Assembly (NCBI GenBank): GCA_900315315.1
Contig: OMYT01000021.1
Span: forward strand, 1-56,696
Reading direction: 5' to 3'
Source of the DNA: an uncultured Eubacteriales bacterium
Lineage (GTDB): Bacteria > Bacillota > Clostridia > Christensenellales > Aristaeellaceae
Length of the DNA stretch: 56,696 nucleotides
Made by a program: the position numbers and the translations under genes. Shown here in pieces: positions 7,013 through 15,334 of the stretch. Under the pieces are notes generated by a model that was not told the DNA's origin, ran no database searches, and was given only the letters and a program-made list of their open reading frames with translations. How positions within the stretch are numbered: the stretch's first letter is position 1; every line of letters starts with the position of its first letter.

Positions 7013-9625
7013 TCACTCTTTGGGGCGGGACATACGGTTGTTGGTTTCGACCGGGGGAGTGAGATTAGGGGAGGCCATGCTGGCTTCGAGGTTGATGTTT
7101 GCAAGACCTTCGGTCGGCAGGGTGAAAACCTGACCGCCGGGCAGTTCACAGGTCAGGGATTTGAGGAAATCCCAGAAACTCCGGCCGGAGAGGAGGTCTT
7201 CCAGCAGATCGGGGATGAGGCCGGTTTTCATGAACTCCTTCAAGGCCGTGAAAACGTTCGCGTTTTCAGGGTCCATGATGGGGGCGGCAATGGGTGTAAT
7301 ATCAATCCAGCGGCCGCGGAGGAAAACAGCGACATTCATTTTGCTGATCTGGTCCGAGTTCGGCACAAGGTCCACATACATCAGAGACGGGATCGCGCGG
7401 CCGGAGAGGGCCATCATTTTGACGGTATGGCCATCCTGCCCGGCGGAACCGTTGCCGTAATAGAAGATATCCCCGACATGATCCCGAATCCATGTACCGA
7501 GTTCTTCCAGTTCAGCGTCTTCCTGCGCCTGCTCTTCCGGCGTTTCCGGCGGGAGTTCGGCAAGGGAATCCTGCGACAGTTCTCCGCTCAGGAACATATC
7601 CAGAAGTAGATCCAGGATGGAGGGCATTTCGGTTTGTTCCGGAGTTTCGGTCTGCTCCGGGGTGTTTTCAAACTGCAGCATGGAGAAGAGATCGAGCAGC
7701 ATTGCCGGATAGCTTTCGGTATTCCCGTTCTGCAGGTCTTCGCTGACAGTGTCGAAGAGTTTTTTGATGGCATCCGTATTCAGACTGATGACGGAGAGGG
7801 CCCATTTGCCGTCGTTGAAGGACTCATTGTCCGGGAGATCCAGGGTCAGGAGCGTATGGTTATCCGGCGGGACGGCAGGCATTTCATTGTCGCCCAGGCG
7901 GGTTTCACGGAGCGCGTCCGCCAGAACATCCTGCAGGCGGTCAAGCCCGGTGATCTTCAGCACCCAGGGGAGCAGGAACTTCAGCTGGGCGTAATCGGAA
8001 CCGGGAACCATGGCGCAGTCCACGGCGAACCAGTAGGCGCGGCCCTCCTCAAGAGTCATGCCGCTGTCTGAATCATTCCCCTTCCATAACAGGTAAGCTA
8101 TGCGGTTGAGCAGGGAAGAGTTGGAATGAACGCCGCCATGGTCGTTGATATCCGTAGGATCCTTGACGGGAGAATGGTAATACAGATCCCAGGTATAATC
8201 GGGCTGCTGGCCCCTGTGCGGTTCACTCATGTTGCGGACGGATTCCGTGCTGTGTTCGCCGAGGATCCAGGTCTGATCCTCGGTATCCCCGAGGAGCATC
8301 TCGCAGGTATTACCCTGGATATCGCTGATGGCTTCATTGATGGCGCCGAAGTCATTCATATAGGCGTTGTAGGTCATGGCCGAGCCTGTGACGCAATGGG
8401 TGAACTCGTGGGCGATAATATCCAGACACTGGGCAAAGTCATTGGCGGAGGAGGACAGGAAGCACTGCCAGCCGTAGAACTTGCCGGCGTAGGCCGCGTT
8501 GTTTACGGGCTTGTGATCCTGGTCGCAAAAATCCTTGAGGATGATAATGGGCGTGTCTTCGCCGTCGCCGCCGTGCCAGCCGAGGGCTTTGTAATAGTCA
8601 TAGGCGCGGCAGTAGTTATACAGGGAGAGGAGGCTGACCTGGTCCCATTCCCGGTTGTCCTGACTGGTTTCAGGTACGACATTCCCGTGGTTATAGAGGA
8701 ACTCCCAGCAGTCCGCCACGAGGATTTTATGCTCGGGGTTGCCAAGATAGTAGGTTCCGGTGGTCTTGTCCCGCATGACGTTGACGGTGATTTCCTTCTC
8801 TGTGCCGTCGGAGAGATCCACGTAGCCGGTGTAGGGGACCGATTCCATGTTCTCAAAGAAGTATTCTGCGTCATACCCTGCGTTCGCGGCGCTGTCGCCG
8901 GGCAGGAGGGTGGGAAGACTGTAGAGATAATCGCCGGAAAGCGTGACATAATGCGCGAGGTAGGGCATGTCCGAAGAACCATTACCCGAGGGGTTGGGCG
9001 TACAGACGACCCAGACGAAGCGGGTGGGGATGTCATCGGCTTCGAGGTCTAATTCCCGGTCCACCGGCAAGACGATTTTTTTTGTGACACCTTTGATGAG
9101 GATGGGATCAGCGATCCCACGGCCCTTTTCATGAATCAGGACCAGCTGTTCCGCGTCTTCCGCGGAGATGCCGCCGGAGGTTTCTTTATCAGGCAGGTCG
9201 GAGAGAACGCTGCAGGTGAGACCCAGCATGTTTCCCTCCAGGTCGGTGATAACCTTCGCGGCGCCGCCCTGGACGATGGTGTCTGCGTAAACCTGCTGGA
9301 AGACGTAATACGTATTCCCGAAGGAATCATATAGCGTACGCCAGGGTTCAAAGGCGGTACGGCTGTCGCCGCCCATGAGGGGGATCATGTTCTCCACTAC
9401 TTTGGCGGCGGCGTCGGAGTTTTGCACTTTTTCGGAGGTGCAGGTCCCGCCTACGAAGGTCACGCATCCTTCACGGGCATCGATGACGGCGCTGCCGCCG
9501 TTCATAGCCTGAATCTCGTCGATGGTCAGAGTTATTTTGGCGGGGGACTCCGCGAGGGCGGCCGCGCCGAAGCAGCAGGTCATCAGCATGACCAGAATGG
9601 TCAGGATTCCTAACAATCTTTTCAT
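7013..9625 (-). CDS. Secreted M4-family (thermolysin-like) neutral metalloprotease
   Basis: Zinc endopeptidase, 870 residues from the ATG at 9625 (RBS AGGAAAGG). A signal peptide (MKRLLGILTILVMLMTCCFG, then Ala-rich) precedes an FTP/PepSY-type propeptide. The catalytic core has HEFTH at 406-410, the third ligand E431 in GAINEAISDIQG and the active-site His 500 in GGVHSNSSLLNRIAYL, all expected for family M4. After the core comes an unusual region with PEQTETPEQTEMP and acidic PPETPEEQAQ stretches, then about 150 residues I do not recognise. At 870 residues it is far longer than thermolysin precursors (about 550). Two hairpin repeats lie in its upstream region. Confidence 0.9.
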   Translation of the reverse strand: MKRLLGILTILVMLMTCCFGAAALAESPAKITLTIDEIQAMNGGSAVIDAREGCVTFVGGTCTSEKVQNSDAAAKVVENMIPLMGGDSRTAFEPWRTLYDSFGNTYYVFQQVYADTIVQGGAAKVITDLEGNMLGLTCSVLSDLPDKETSGGISAEDAEQLVLIHEKGRGIADPILIKGVTKKIVLPVDRELDLEADDIPTRFVWVVCTPNPSGNGSSDMPYLAHYVTLSGDYLYSLPTLLPGDSAANAGYDAEYFFENMESVPYTGYVDLSDGTEKEITVNVMRDKTTGTYYLGNPEHKILVADCWEFLYNHGNVVPETSQDNREWDQVSLLSLYNYCRAYDYYKALGWHGGDGEDTPIIILKDFCDQDHKPVNNAAYAGKFYGWQCFLSSSANDFAQCLDIIAHEFTHCVTGSAMTYNAYMNDFGAINEAISDIQGNTCEMLLGDTEDQTWILGEHSTESVRNMSEPHRGQQPDYTWDLYYHSPVKDPTDINDHGGVHSNSSLLNRIAYLLWKGNDSDSGMTLEEGRAYWFAVDCAMVPGSDYAQLKFLLPWVLKITGLDRLQDVLADALRETRLGDNEMPAVPPDNHTLLTLDLPDNESFNDGKWALSVISLNTDAIKKLFDTVSEDLQNGNTESYPAMLLDLFSMLQFENTPEQTETPEQTEMPSILDLLLDMFLSGELSQDSLAELPPETPEEQAQEDAELEELGTWIRDHVGDIFYYGNGSAGQDGHTVKMMALSGRAIPSLMYVDLVPNSDQISKMNVAVFLRGRWIDITPIAAPIMDPENANVFTALKEFMKTGLIPDLLEDLLSGRSFWDFLKSLTCELPGGQVFTLPTEGLANINLEASMASPNLTPPVETNNRMSRPKE

Positions 9626-9642
9626 TTGCGTTTTCCTTTCCT

Positions 9643-9675
9643 GGGGGCTTTCCGATCGCCCCCAAACCCCTTCGG
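9643..9675 (+). repeat. GCTTTCC hairpin repeat, short form (copy 2)
   Basis: GGGGGC (9643-9648), loop TTTCCGATC, GCCCCC (9658-9663), then AAACCCCTTCGG. It lies in the 5' untranslated region of the M4 protease gene, which is transcribed on the opposite strand. Confidence 0.85.
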
Positions 9676-9712
9676 TTTTCATATTTGTTGGGAACATTTT
9701 CAGTGAGAATGT

Positions 9713-9776
9713 GGGGGCTTTCCGAGTGCCCTGGGCTTCCGCCCGTTTCTTGTTAATGAATACTTTTGGGCTGGTT
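9713..9776 (+). repeat. GCTTTCC hairpin repeat, decayed long form (copy 3)
   Basis: Starts GGGGGCTTTCCGAGTGCCC and continues with GGGCTTCCGCCCG, matching the first third of the long form. The inner CCACTGG hairpin and CCTTCGG tail are lost. Together with copy 2 it fills much of the 309-base gap between the protease and the SDR gene; the rest holds the SDR promoter region. Confidence 0.6.
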
Positions 9777-9853
9777 TGTGGGAGGGATCCAGTACAAACA
9801 GACGGATCTCATGAGTTCATACGAATGAAACGGCGGATGTGGCAGAGTGTGGT

Positions 9854-9903
9854 TTGTGAAAAGCTTGTGAAAACTTGCGAAAAGGCGTTGGGTATATTAA
9901 AAT
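9854..9903 (+). promoter_or_regulatory. Promoter region of the SDR gene with three phased TTGTGAAAA repeats
   Basis: TTGTGAAAA (9854-9862), TTGTGAAAA (9865-9873) and TTGCGAAAA (9875-9883) follow each other at 11- and 10-base steps. The third overlaps a -35 box TTGCGA (9875-9880), with TAAAAT (9898-9903) 17 bases on. Helically phased copies could be an operator or A-tract bending; no regulator is assigned. Confidence 0.45.
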
Positions 9904-9934
9904 ACAGAGGGGAAGACTTAATGCCGGAGGAAGT

Positions 9935-10744
9935 ATGAGCGGACAGAAAACGGTCTGGGTGACCGGTGCGTCAAGCGGGCTCGGACTGCACACGGCTATG
10001 GCTTTGCGGGACGACGGCTGGCGTGTGATTGCAGGCGCGAGGAGTTTTGACGACAGCGAGGCGGATGGCATGATCCGGCTGAAGCTGGATGTGACGGACG
10101 AGGAGATCATTGCCCGCTTCTGCCAAAAAGCCACGGAGATTGCTATGCCGGACGCGCTGGTCCAGTGCGCCGGGATGCTAGTGCTCGGCAGCTGTGAGGA
10201 GACCTCGGTTGAAGAGTTCCGGCGGGTGATCGACACAAACTATCTGGGGATGGTCCGAGTGAACCGCGCGGTGCTGCCCCTGATGCGGGAGCAGGGCGGT
10301 GGAAAGATCGTTCTGTTTTCTTCGATCAACGGGCTGCTCGGGATTCCGTTTCAGAGTGCCTACACCGCCAGCAAACACGCAATCGAGGGTTATGCGGAAT
10401 GTCTTCAAATGGAAGTGAGACCTTTCGGTATCCAGGTGATGCTGGTCGAGCCGGGAGATCACCGCAGCGGTAGCGATCAATACCGCCCTCATGCAGCCGC
10501 AATGAATCCGGATTCCCCCTATGCGGCGGAGTATGAGAGCGGTATTGCGGTGATTCACCACGACGAGCAGAATGGATCGGATCCGGATGTGCTGGGCCGG
10601 AAAATTGCCCGGACGCTGGACAGGAAGAGGATCCCTTTCCGAAAGCGGATTGCGAGTCCGGATCAGCATCTGGCGGTGTATATTCATAAACTGCTGCCGG
10701 CGAAGATGAATGAAAGGATTTTGAGGAAGTATTATATAAAGTGA
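9935..10744 (+). CDS. Short-chain dehydrogenase/reductase (SDR)
   Basis: Classical SDR of 269 residues with the NAD(P)-binding TGASSGLG near 10-17, catalytic Ser in FSSINGLLG and the YxxxK pair in SAYTASKHAIEGYAE. The segment after the active site (PGDHRSGSDQYRP) fits families that act on sugars, lipids or hydroxyketones, so the substrate is open. The ATG at 9935 follows GGAGG by four bases; an upstream in-frame start at 9875 overlaps the -35 box and is rejected. The next gene starts within nine bases of its stop. Confidence 0.85.
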   Translation: MSGQKTVWVTGASSGLGLHTAMALRDDGWRVIAGARSFDDSEADGMIRLKLDVTDEEIIARFCQKATEIAMPDALVQCAGMLVLGSCEETSVEEFRRVIDTNYLGMVRVNRAVLPLMREQGGGKIVLFSSINGLLGIPFQSAYTASKHAIEGYAECLQMEVRPFGIQVMLVEPGDHRSGSDQYRPHAAAMNPDSPYAAEYESGIAVIHHDEQNGSDPDVLGRKIARTLDRKRIPFRKRIASPDQHLAVYIHKLLPAKMNERILRKYYIK

Positions 10745-10752
10745 GAGTGAAG

Positions 10753-11808
10753 ATGAACAGATTTAAGCGGTTTGGCGCGCTGATACTCGCGCTGGTTCTG
10801 ATGATCCCTTTTGCGGGAATGGCAGAAGAAGACTATGAAGAGAGCTATGACGAGAGTACAGAGGAAAGCATCGGGGAAGAGACGGATGCCGGGGAGACTG
10901 TGACCGAAAAGGACGGCTGGCATTTCGACAGCAAAGGATTCCTGACCGGAGATCATAATCCCGGGGATGAGTATCTGCTTGAGGACGAGGAAAACGGCGT
11001 ATGGCAGTACGCGAGCAAGGATCTGTCCGTGAAAATCATTCGTGTACGGGAAAAATATAACAAGCAGAAGATGCGGGAATACTGCGTGGCGGAGATCTGG
11101 GCGTCCCCGGAATCTCCAATGCAGGCGATTCTTTCCACGGAAAAAGGAAAGCTTCCGGAAGGAGTGAACCAGGTCAGCCCGCAATTGCTGGTGGACAAGC
11201 ATCCGTGTGTGTTCGCAATGTCGGATGATTTTTATGGCTCCCGGCAGCAGAACATTATCAAGAAAAAGTCTGCCCGGCAACCAGGCATCATCATTCGCAA
11301 CGGCGTGACCCGCTGGGACAAGACGAAAGCACAGACTGCCAAGACCGCACGGCAACGGCCTTGTCTTGACACGCTGGCGGTCTATGACGACGGCAGCATG
11401 AAGACCTATCTGTCCGACGCAATGACAGCGGAGGAATATCTGGAGAAGGGCGCGATCCAGGTGTTCGCTTTCGGCCCCTGGCTGATCAGCGAGGGAAAGA
11501 TCAACGAGAAGGAAGCGGTGGAAGGCTGCGGATATTATGAGCAGATGGAACCGCTGACCGGGCTGGGAATGATCGAGCCTTATCACTATATTGCGATTGT
11601 GCTGAAGGGGCGGCCGAAGAACAAGTATGCCGGCGCACATCTGAGCTGGCTGGCGGATAAACTACTGGAATATGGCTGCACAGAGGCACTGAACCTGGAC
11701 GGCGGCGGCACAGCCTGCATGTTTTTTAACGGAAAGCCTGTGATTACCGGACAGGAGAATCTGCGCTCGATGGGCGGGATGATTGCCTTCGGGCTGAAGA
11801 ATGAATGA
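10753..11808 (+). CDS. Secreted phosphodiester glycosidase (NAGPA) domain protein
   Basis: 351 residues with a signal peptide (FGALILALVLMIPFAGMAEE) and an acidic low-complexity linker of Glu, Tyr and Asp up to about residue 50. The C-terminal two thirds carry the NAGPA/phosphodiester-glycosidase signature, notably LNLDGGGTACMFFNG near 320 and AFGPWLISEG. Family members cleave or bind phosphodiester-linked sugars of cell-wall polymers or glycolipids. The ATG at 10753 has only a weak ribosome-binding site, and a GTG at 10741 overlaps the upstream stop. It overlaps the next gene by ATGA, implying coupling. A paralogue lies at 53852-54835. Confidence 0.8.
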   Translation: MNRFKRFGALILALVLMIPFAGMAEEDYEESYDESTEESIGEETDAGETVTEKDGWHFDSKGFLTGDHNPGDEYLLEDEENGVWQYASKDLSVKIIRVREKYNKQKMREYCVAEIWASPESPMQAILSTEKGKLPEGVNQVSPQLLVDKHPCVFAMSDDFYGSRQQNIIKKKSARQPGIIIRNGVTRWDKTKAQTAKTARQRPCLDTLAVYDDGSMKTYLSDAMTAEEYLEKGAIQVFAFGPWLISEGKINEKEAVEGCGYYEQMEPLTGLGMIEPYHYIAIVLKGRPKNKYAGAHLSWLADKLLEYGCTEALNLDGGGTACMFFNGKPVITGQENLRSMGGMIAFGLKNE

Positions 11809-12614
11809 GGATGAGACGGATCACGGCAATACTGCTGATGCTTCTGCTGATGAATAAAGTAAGTAATGCGAGGGCTTTTTTCGGATACGACTTCAGCGGG
11901 CAGAATCAGGAAGACAGAAGCAGCGCGATGCAGTTTCGCTTTGAGATTGAAAACCAATACCATGTTTCGGTCCTGATGGGGGAGGAATGCCTGGAGGTGC
12001 CGACGAGCGGCTTTGAGCTGCAGATCATTCCGCAAGGCTCCTCCCTGTTCCATTGGCTGTATGTTGGCGAAGATCAGTATACAGAGGCTCTGAAGAGCCT
12101 GAACAGCGCCCTGTCGGCTTATCCGGAGGGCTTCTTCCGGAACTTCAAATCAGCGGCAGGGGACACCAGACTGCAATTCCTGGTCGGGGACCGGATTATC
12201 CGCAACGGACAAAGTTACGGCGCAATGACCGCCTCCGATACCGCCGGCCATTCTTCGGTCTTCCTGGCTGCAAACGCGACGAATCCGGAAGCTTCCGTAC
12301 ACCACGCCCTCTGGCATGTGATCGAGGCCCGGATTCTTTTCAAGGCGCCGATGGCCCTGAAAGAATGGACGAACCTGAACCCGGAAGGGTTTGCCTACGA
12401 AGAGGAGGAGTCGGTCCTGCCGGGGACGGATGAGGATCCGGCCGGATGGTTTGTCAATGAGGAGGCAAAGCAAAACGAAAAAGAAGACCGGGCAGCGGTC
12501 TTTGAAGCATATATGACAAAAGACGATGCCTGGTGGGACGAGCGGCCGCATCTGCAGGCCAAGCTGAAGTTTCTTCTGCTGAGAATCCAAGGCGCGTTCA
12601 AAGCATGCCCGTAG
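11805..12614 (+). CDS. Secreted zincin-like protein, probable inactive paralogue (HALWH)
   Basis: 269 residues with a hydrophobic N-terminal signal. It is clearly paralogous to the protein at 13774: both share LNPxGF, a paired WW motif (DDAWWDERPHLQ here) and EDRA-x2-FEA-x-M at 227-236. Where the paralogue has a zincin HExxH, this one reads H167-A-L-W-H171, so the catalytic glutamate is Ala. Both zinc His and the downstream acidic EDRA motif remain, suggesting a metal-binding but non-catalytic protein (inference). The start overlaps the NAGPA gene by four bases. It converges on the CDF gene with nine bases between stops. Confidence 0.6.
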   Translation: MRMRRITAILLMLLLMNKVSNARAFFGYDFSGQNQEDRSSAMQFRFEIENQYHVSVLMGEECLEVPTSGFELQIIPQGSSLFHWLYVGEDQYTEALKSLNSALSAYPEGFFRNFKSAAGDTRLQFLVGDRIIRNGQSYGAMTASDTAGHSSVFLAANATNPEASVHHALWHVIEARILFKAPMALKEWTNLNPEGFAYEEEESVLPGTDEDPAGWFVNEEAKQNEKEDRAAVFEAYMTKDDAWWDERPHLQAKLKFLLLRIQGAFKACP

Positions 12615-12623
12615 GGCGGAGGG

Positions 12624-13514
12624 TTATTTTTCTTTGCTGTTTACGGTTTCCGCCGGGTTGACATGGATCATGATGTGCTTGACGCGGGGGAACTGCCGCT
12701 CAATTTCACTGTGAACACCTTCTGCAATGGCATGGGCCGCTGTGAGGGTCATCGAGCCGTCTACGGAGATTTCCATTTCCACATACATCCGACTGCCGAA
12801 CTTTCGGGTCATAAGCCGGTCGATTCCGATGACGCCGGGATAGGCAAGCGCACAGGCGCGCAGGGCGGCTTCCGTTTCCTCATCCGCGCTCTGGTCCACC
12901 ATTTTATTGACTGCGTCCCGGAAGATCATGTAAGCGGCGCGGGCGATAAACAGGCAGATGACCAGGCTGGCAATCGGATCGAGAACAGGGAGGCCGAGAC
13001 GGGCCCCGGCGATACCGATGAGCGCGCCAACGGAACTCAGTGCGTCGGAACGATGATGCCAGGCATCGGCCATCAGGGCATCGGAGTCAATCTGCTTTGC
13101 AGCTTTCCGGGTATACTGATACATGATTTCCTTCACGATGATCGACAGCACAGCCGCGGCCAGTGCCAGCACGCCGGGGATCTGCAGGTCCTCCGGATGC
13201 AGGATTTTCTGAATGCCCTGATATCCGATGATCAGACCGGTGGCCAGGAGAATGCCGGACAGAATGATGGCTGCCACGCATTCCATCCGTTCGTGGCCGT
13301 AAGGATGTTCTTTATCCGATTCCTTTCCGGCCAGACGGACGCCGATCATTACGATGAAGGTACTGAATACGTCCGAAACGGAATGGACCGCGTCGGACAC
13401 CATGGCTCCGGAATGCGCAATCAGGCCGGCTGCGAGTTTGGCCGCCGACAGGGCGGCATTGATCAAAATGGAAATCCGCGAGACGCGGAAGGCGATTTTC
13501 GTTGTATTTTCCAT
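12624..13514 (-). CDS. Cation diffusion facilitator (CDF) metal exporter
   Basis: 296 residues. Six membrane segments are followed by a cytosolic ferredoxin-like domain ending near HIMIHVNPAE. The metal site is given by DAVHSVSD in TM2 and DAWHHRSD in TM5. Proton-driven exporters of this class remove excess divalent metals. Specificity among Zn, Mn, Fe, Co and Ni cannot be read from these motifs, but the czcD/NiCo-like leader upstream suggests Co/Ni or Fe(II). ATG at 13514 follows GGGGAGAGAGG. The gene lies between, and on the opposite strand to, the two zincin-like paralogues. Confidence 0.9.
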   Translation of the reverse strand: MENTTKIAFRVSRISILINAALSAAKLAAGLIAHSGAMVSDAVHSVSDVFSTFIVMIGVRLAGKESDKEHPYGHERMECVAAIILSGILLATGLIIGYQGIQKILHPEDLQIPGVLALAAAVLSIIVKEIMYQYTRKAAKQIDSDALMADAWHHRSDALSSVGALIGIAGARLGLPVLDPIASLVICLFIARAAYMIFRDAVNKMVDQSADEETEAALRACALAYPGVIGIDRLMTRKFGSRMYVEMEISVDGSMTLTAAHAIAEGVHSEIERQFPRVKHIMIHVNPAETVNSKEK

Positions 13515-13541
13515 GGAACCTCTCTCCCCGCTGCCGGAAAT

Positions 13542-13634
13542 AAAAAACGGATCCCGGCAGAGAATTGCCTGTCCCGCAGAAACGATATATCTGCTGCCGC
13601 CGAGGCGGCCCGGCTTCCGAAAGCCTGATCATAC
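13542..13634 (-). promoter_or_regulatory. Probable NiCo (czcD-motif) riboswitch with overlapping terminator
   Basis: Reading 5' to 3' on the minus strand: TGATCAGGC (13631-13623); a short hairpin GGCTT-TCGG-AAGCC; GGGC opening a second hairpin GCCGC-CTCG-GCGGC; AGCAGA pairing with TCTGC; then GGGACAG (13575-13569). Order and conserved segments match the four-way-junction czcD/NiCo aptamer as I recall it. The P1 closing stem is weak or absent, the main doubt. GGGACAGGCA can instead pair imperfectly with TGCCGGGATCC (13559-13549), followed by six T (13547-13542). That terminator would compete with the metal-bound aptamer, an ON switch fitting a metal exporter. Confidence 0.65.
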
Positions 13635-13640
13635 CAAAGG

Positions 13641-13669
13641 ATTATAAAGGACAAAAGCACATCTGGCAA
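13641..13669 (-). promoter_or_regulatory. Promoter of the CDF gene
   Basis: Minus strand: TTGCCA (13669-13664), a 17-base spacer and a perfect TATAAT (13646-13641). Transcription would begin near 13634, at the 5' edge of the riboswitch-like leader. Confidence 0.65.
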
Positions 13670-13697
13670 GGGGAGAAGAATCCCGGCAATATTCATC

Positions 13698-13726
13698 TTG
13701 TCATGCGGAGCGATATCGGTCATAAT
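13698..13726 (+). promoter_or_regulatory. Promoter of the zincin-like gene at 13774
   Basis: TTGTCA (13698-13703), a 17-base spacer and CATAAT (13721-13726). Divergent from the CDF promoter. Confidence 0.55.
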
Positions 13727-13773
13727 AAGGATCGGGAAACAGCGGAGAAACCGGCAGAAAGGAGAGCAGGCAG

Positions 13774-14580
13774 ATGAAACGGATGCTGACACTTTTTCTC
13801 GCGCTGATGTTCGTTTGTCTCGCTCTGTCCGTGCCGGCAGCTGCGGAAGCCGCCGGGGATGAGATGGATGCCGATTTGCTGCGTGATTTCCTGCAGGAAC
13901 AGTTCGGGGTGACTATCCGGATGGGAAAGGAATGCTCCGGCTGTTCAACGAAGGAATATGAGTTCGTCATTGAACCAGAAGGAAGCACTCCTTTTCAGCG
14001 GCTGGTGATCGGAAACAGACGCTTTACCGACCTGCTGCTGATCCTGTTCAATGCGCTCAGGGTGTATCCGGCGGGATTCTTTCCGGGATTTATGTCCGGG
14101 AAGTATCCGGAGGGCCTTCAGTTTCTGCTGGTGGACGGTATTTCAGCCAGAGGGGTCCCCTATGGAGGCGTTCAGACCGTCGGGGACGGGGCTCTCGATA
14201 TCATGCTTTCCCGGACGGGCGTCGCAGAGAGCTCGATTCACCATGAGCTCTGGCATGCGATGGAACTCAGGATTCTCGAAGCCGACAAGCATGCTTTTGA
14301 CAAATGGAGAACCCTGAATCCGAAAGGCTTCCGATACTCACAACAGGACTCGGTGCTGGCGGCAGGCGGGCAGTATGACGAGCCGGAAGACTGGTTTGCC
14401 CGGGAGTATTCGAAAACCTTCGAATATGAAGACCGGGCTACGACCTTTGAGGCCATCATGACGAAAAGCGCAGACTGGTGGAGCACCAGACCGAATTTAC
14501 AGAAAAAGGCGCAGTTTCTGCTGGAAAAGGCCAAACCGGTCTTCGGGGAAATAATGAACGCGGAGGGAGAGATACAGTGA
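13774..14580 (+). CDS. Secreted zincin-like metallopeptidase (HHELWH)
   Basis: 268 residues: signal peptide (MKRMLTLFLALMFVCLALSV, then PAAAEA), then a domain with the zinc motif H157-E-L-W-H161 inside SIHHELWHAMELRIL and a downstream acidic motif EDRATTFEAIM at 219-229 that may give the third ligand. It resembles small bacterial proteins annotated as putative zinc-binding metallopeptidases; no closer family is named with confidence. RBS AAAGGAG precedes the ATG at 13774. Its stop overlaps the start of the next gene by one base. The paralogue at 11805 keeps both zinc His but lacks the glutamate. Confidence 0.65.
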   Translation: MKRMLTLFLALMFVCLALSVPAAAEAAGDEMDADLLRDFLQEQFGVTIRMGKECSGCSTKEYEFVIEPEGSTPFQRLVIGNRRFTDLLLILFNALRVYPAGFFPGFMSGKYPEGLQFLLVDGISARGVPYGGVQTVGDGALDIMLSRTGVAESSIHHELWHAMELRILEADKHAFDKWRTLNPKGFRYSQQDSVLAAGGQYDEPEDWFAREYSKTFEYEDRATTFEAIMTKSADWWSTRPNLQKKAQFLLEKAKPVFGEIMNAEGEIQ

Positions 14581-15089
14581 TGACAGTGGAGAAGATCTAT
14601 TTCGATATGGACGGTGTGCTGGCGGATTTTGACAAGGGCGTGAACGAACTGTGCCACATGAGTGCCTCTTCCCAGAATGAGAAGTATGACGAGGGATACG
14701 ATGACCTGATGTGGAAGAGAATCCAGGAGATTGACCATTTCTATGACCGCCTTGATCTAATGCCCGGCGCGAAGGAGATGTTTGATCTTCTGTACGGAAA
14801 GTACGGGGACAGGTGCGAAATCCTGACGGGCATTCCGCGGCCGGAACGGGGAATCGTTACGTCGGCGGAAGACAAGGTCGCTTGGACCCGCCGGAAGCTT
14901 TCGGATAAGGTGAAGATCCATACTGTGAGCCGGAAGGACAAGAAACAGTATTGTATCGGGCCGGAAACCATCCTCATAGACGATCAGGAGAGGACCATCA
15001 GGGAATGGCAGGAAACGGGCGGAACCGGGATCCTGCACAGGAACCCGGAGCAGACGCTGGCGGAGCTGAAACAGATGGGGGTGCTGTAA
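14580..15089 (+). CDS. HAD-superfamily 5'-nucleotidase (NT5C type)
   Basis: 169 residues with the HAD nucleophile motif FDMDGVLADFDKGVNE at the N-terminus, a Thr in motif II (EILTGIP) and the acidic motif ILIDDQE near 135. This layout fits the NT5C deoxyribonucleotidase-like group, which dephosphorylates nucleoside monophosphates; the true substrate is open. The ATG at 14580 overlaps the upstream stop (TGATG) behind GGAGGGAG, and the stop overlaps the next start (TAATG), so translation is probably coupled across three genes. Confidence 0.8.
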   Translation: MTVEKIYFDMDGVLADFDKGVNELCHMSASSQNEKYDEGYDDLMWKRIQEIDHFYDRLDLMPGAKEMFDLLYGKYGDRCEILTGIPRPERGIVTSAEDKVAWTRRKLSDKVKIHTVSRKDKKQYCIGPETILIDDQERTIREWQETGGTGILHRNPEQTLAELKQMGVL

Positions 15090-15298
15090 TGAACACTGAA
15101 ATCAAAGAACAATGTCCTTGCTGCGGCAGCAGGAGAATTGCAAAGATTCTCTGGGGCCTGCCGGATTTCACAGAAGACCTTTTGAAAAAATTGGACGAGG
15201 GAAAGATCGTCCTCGGCGGTTGTATGCCGGGCGGTGCTGACTTTGAATGCAAAGACTGCGGAAAAAGATTCAGAGGAGAGCTTTCCCGCATGGACTGA
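15089..15298 (+). CDS. Small zinc-ribbon protein
   Basis: 69 residues with two Cys pairs, CPCCGSRRIAK near residue 9 and CKDCGKRF near 54, the spacing of a rubredoxin-like zinc ribbon. No catalytic residues or membrane segments. Start overlaps the upstream stop by one base. Function unknown; the coupling places it in the same unit as the NT5C-like phosphatase. Confidence 0.7.
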   Translation: MNTEIKEQCPCCGSRRIAKILWGLPDFTEDLLKKLDEGKIVLGGCMPGGADFECKDCGKRFRGELSRMD

Positions 15299-15334
15299 GC
15301 CCGGTGAAAGTAAGACGGAAAGCGGGGAGAATGG

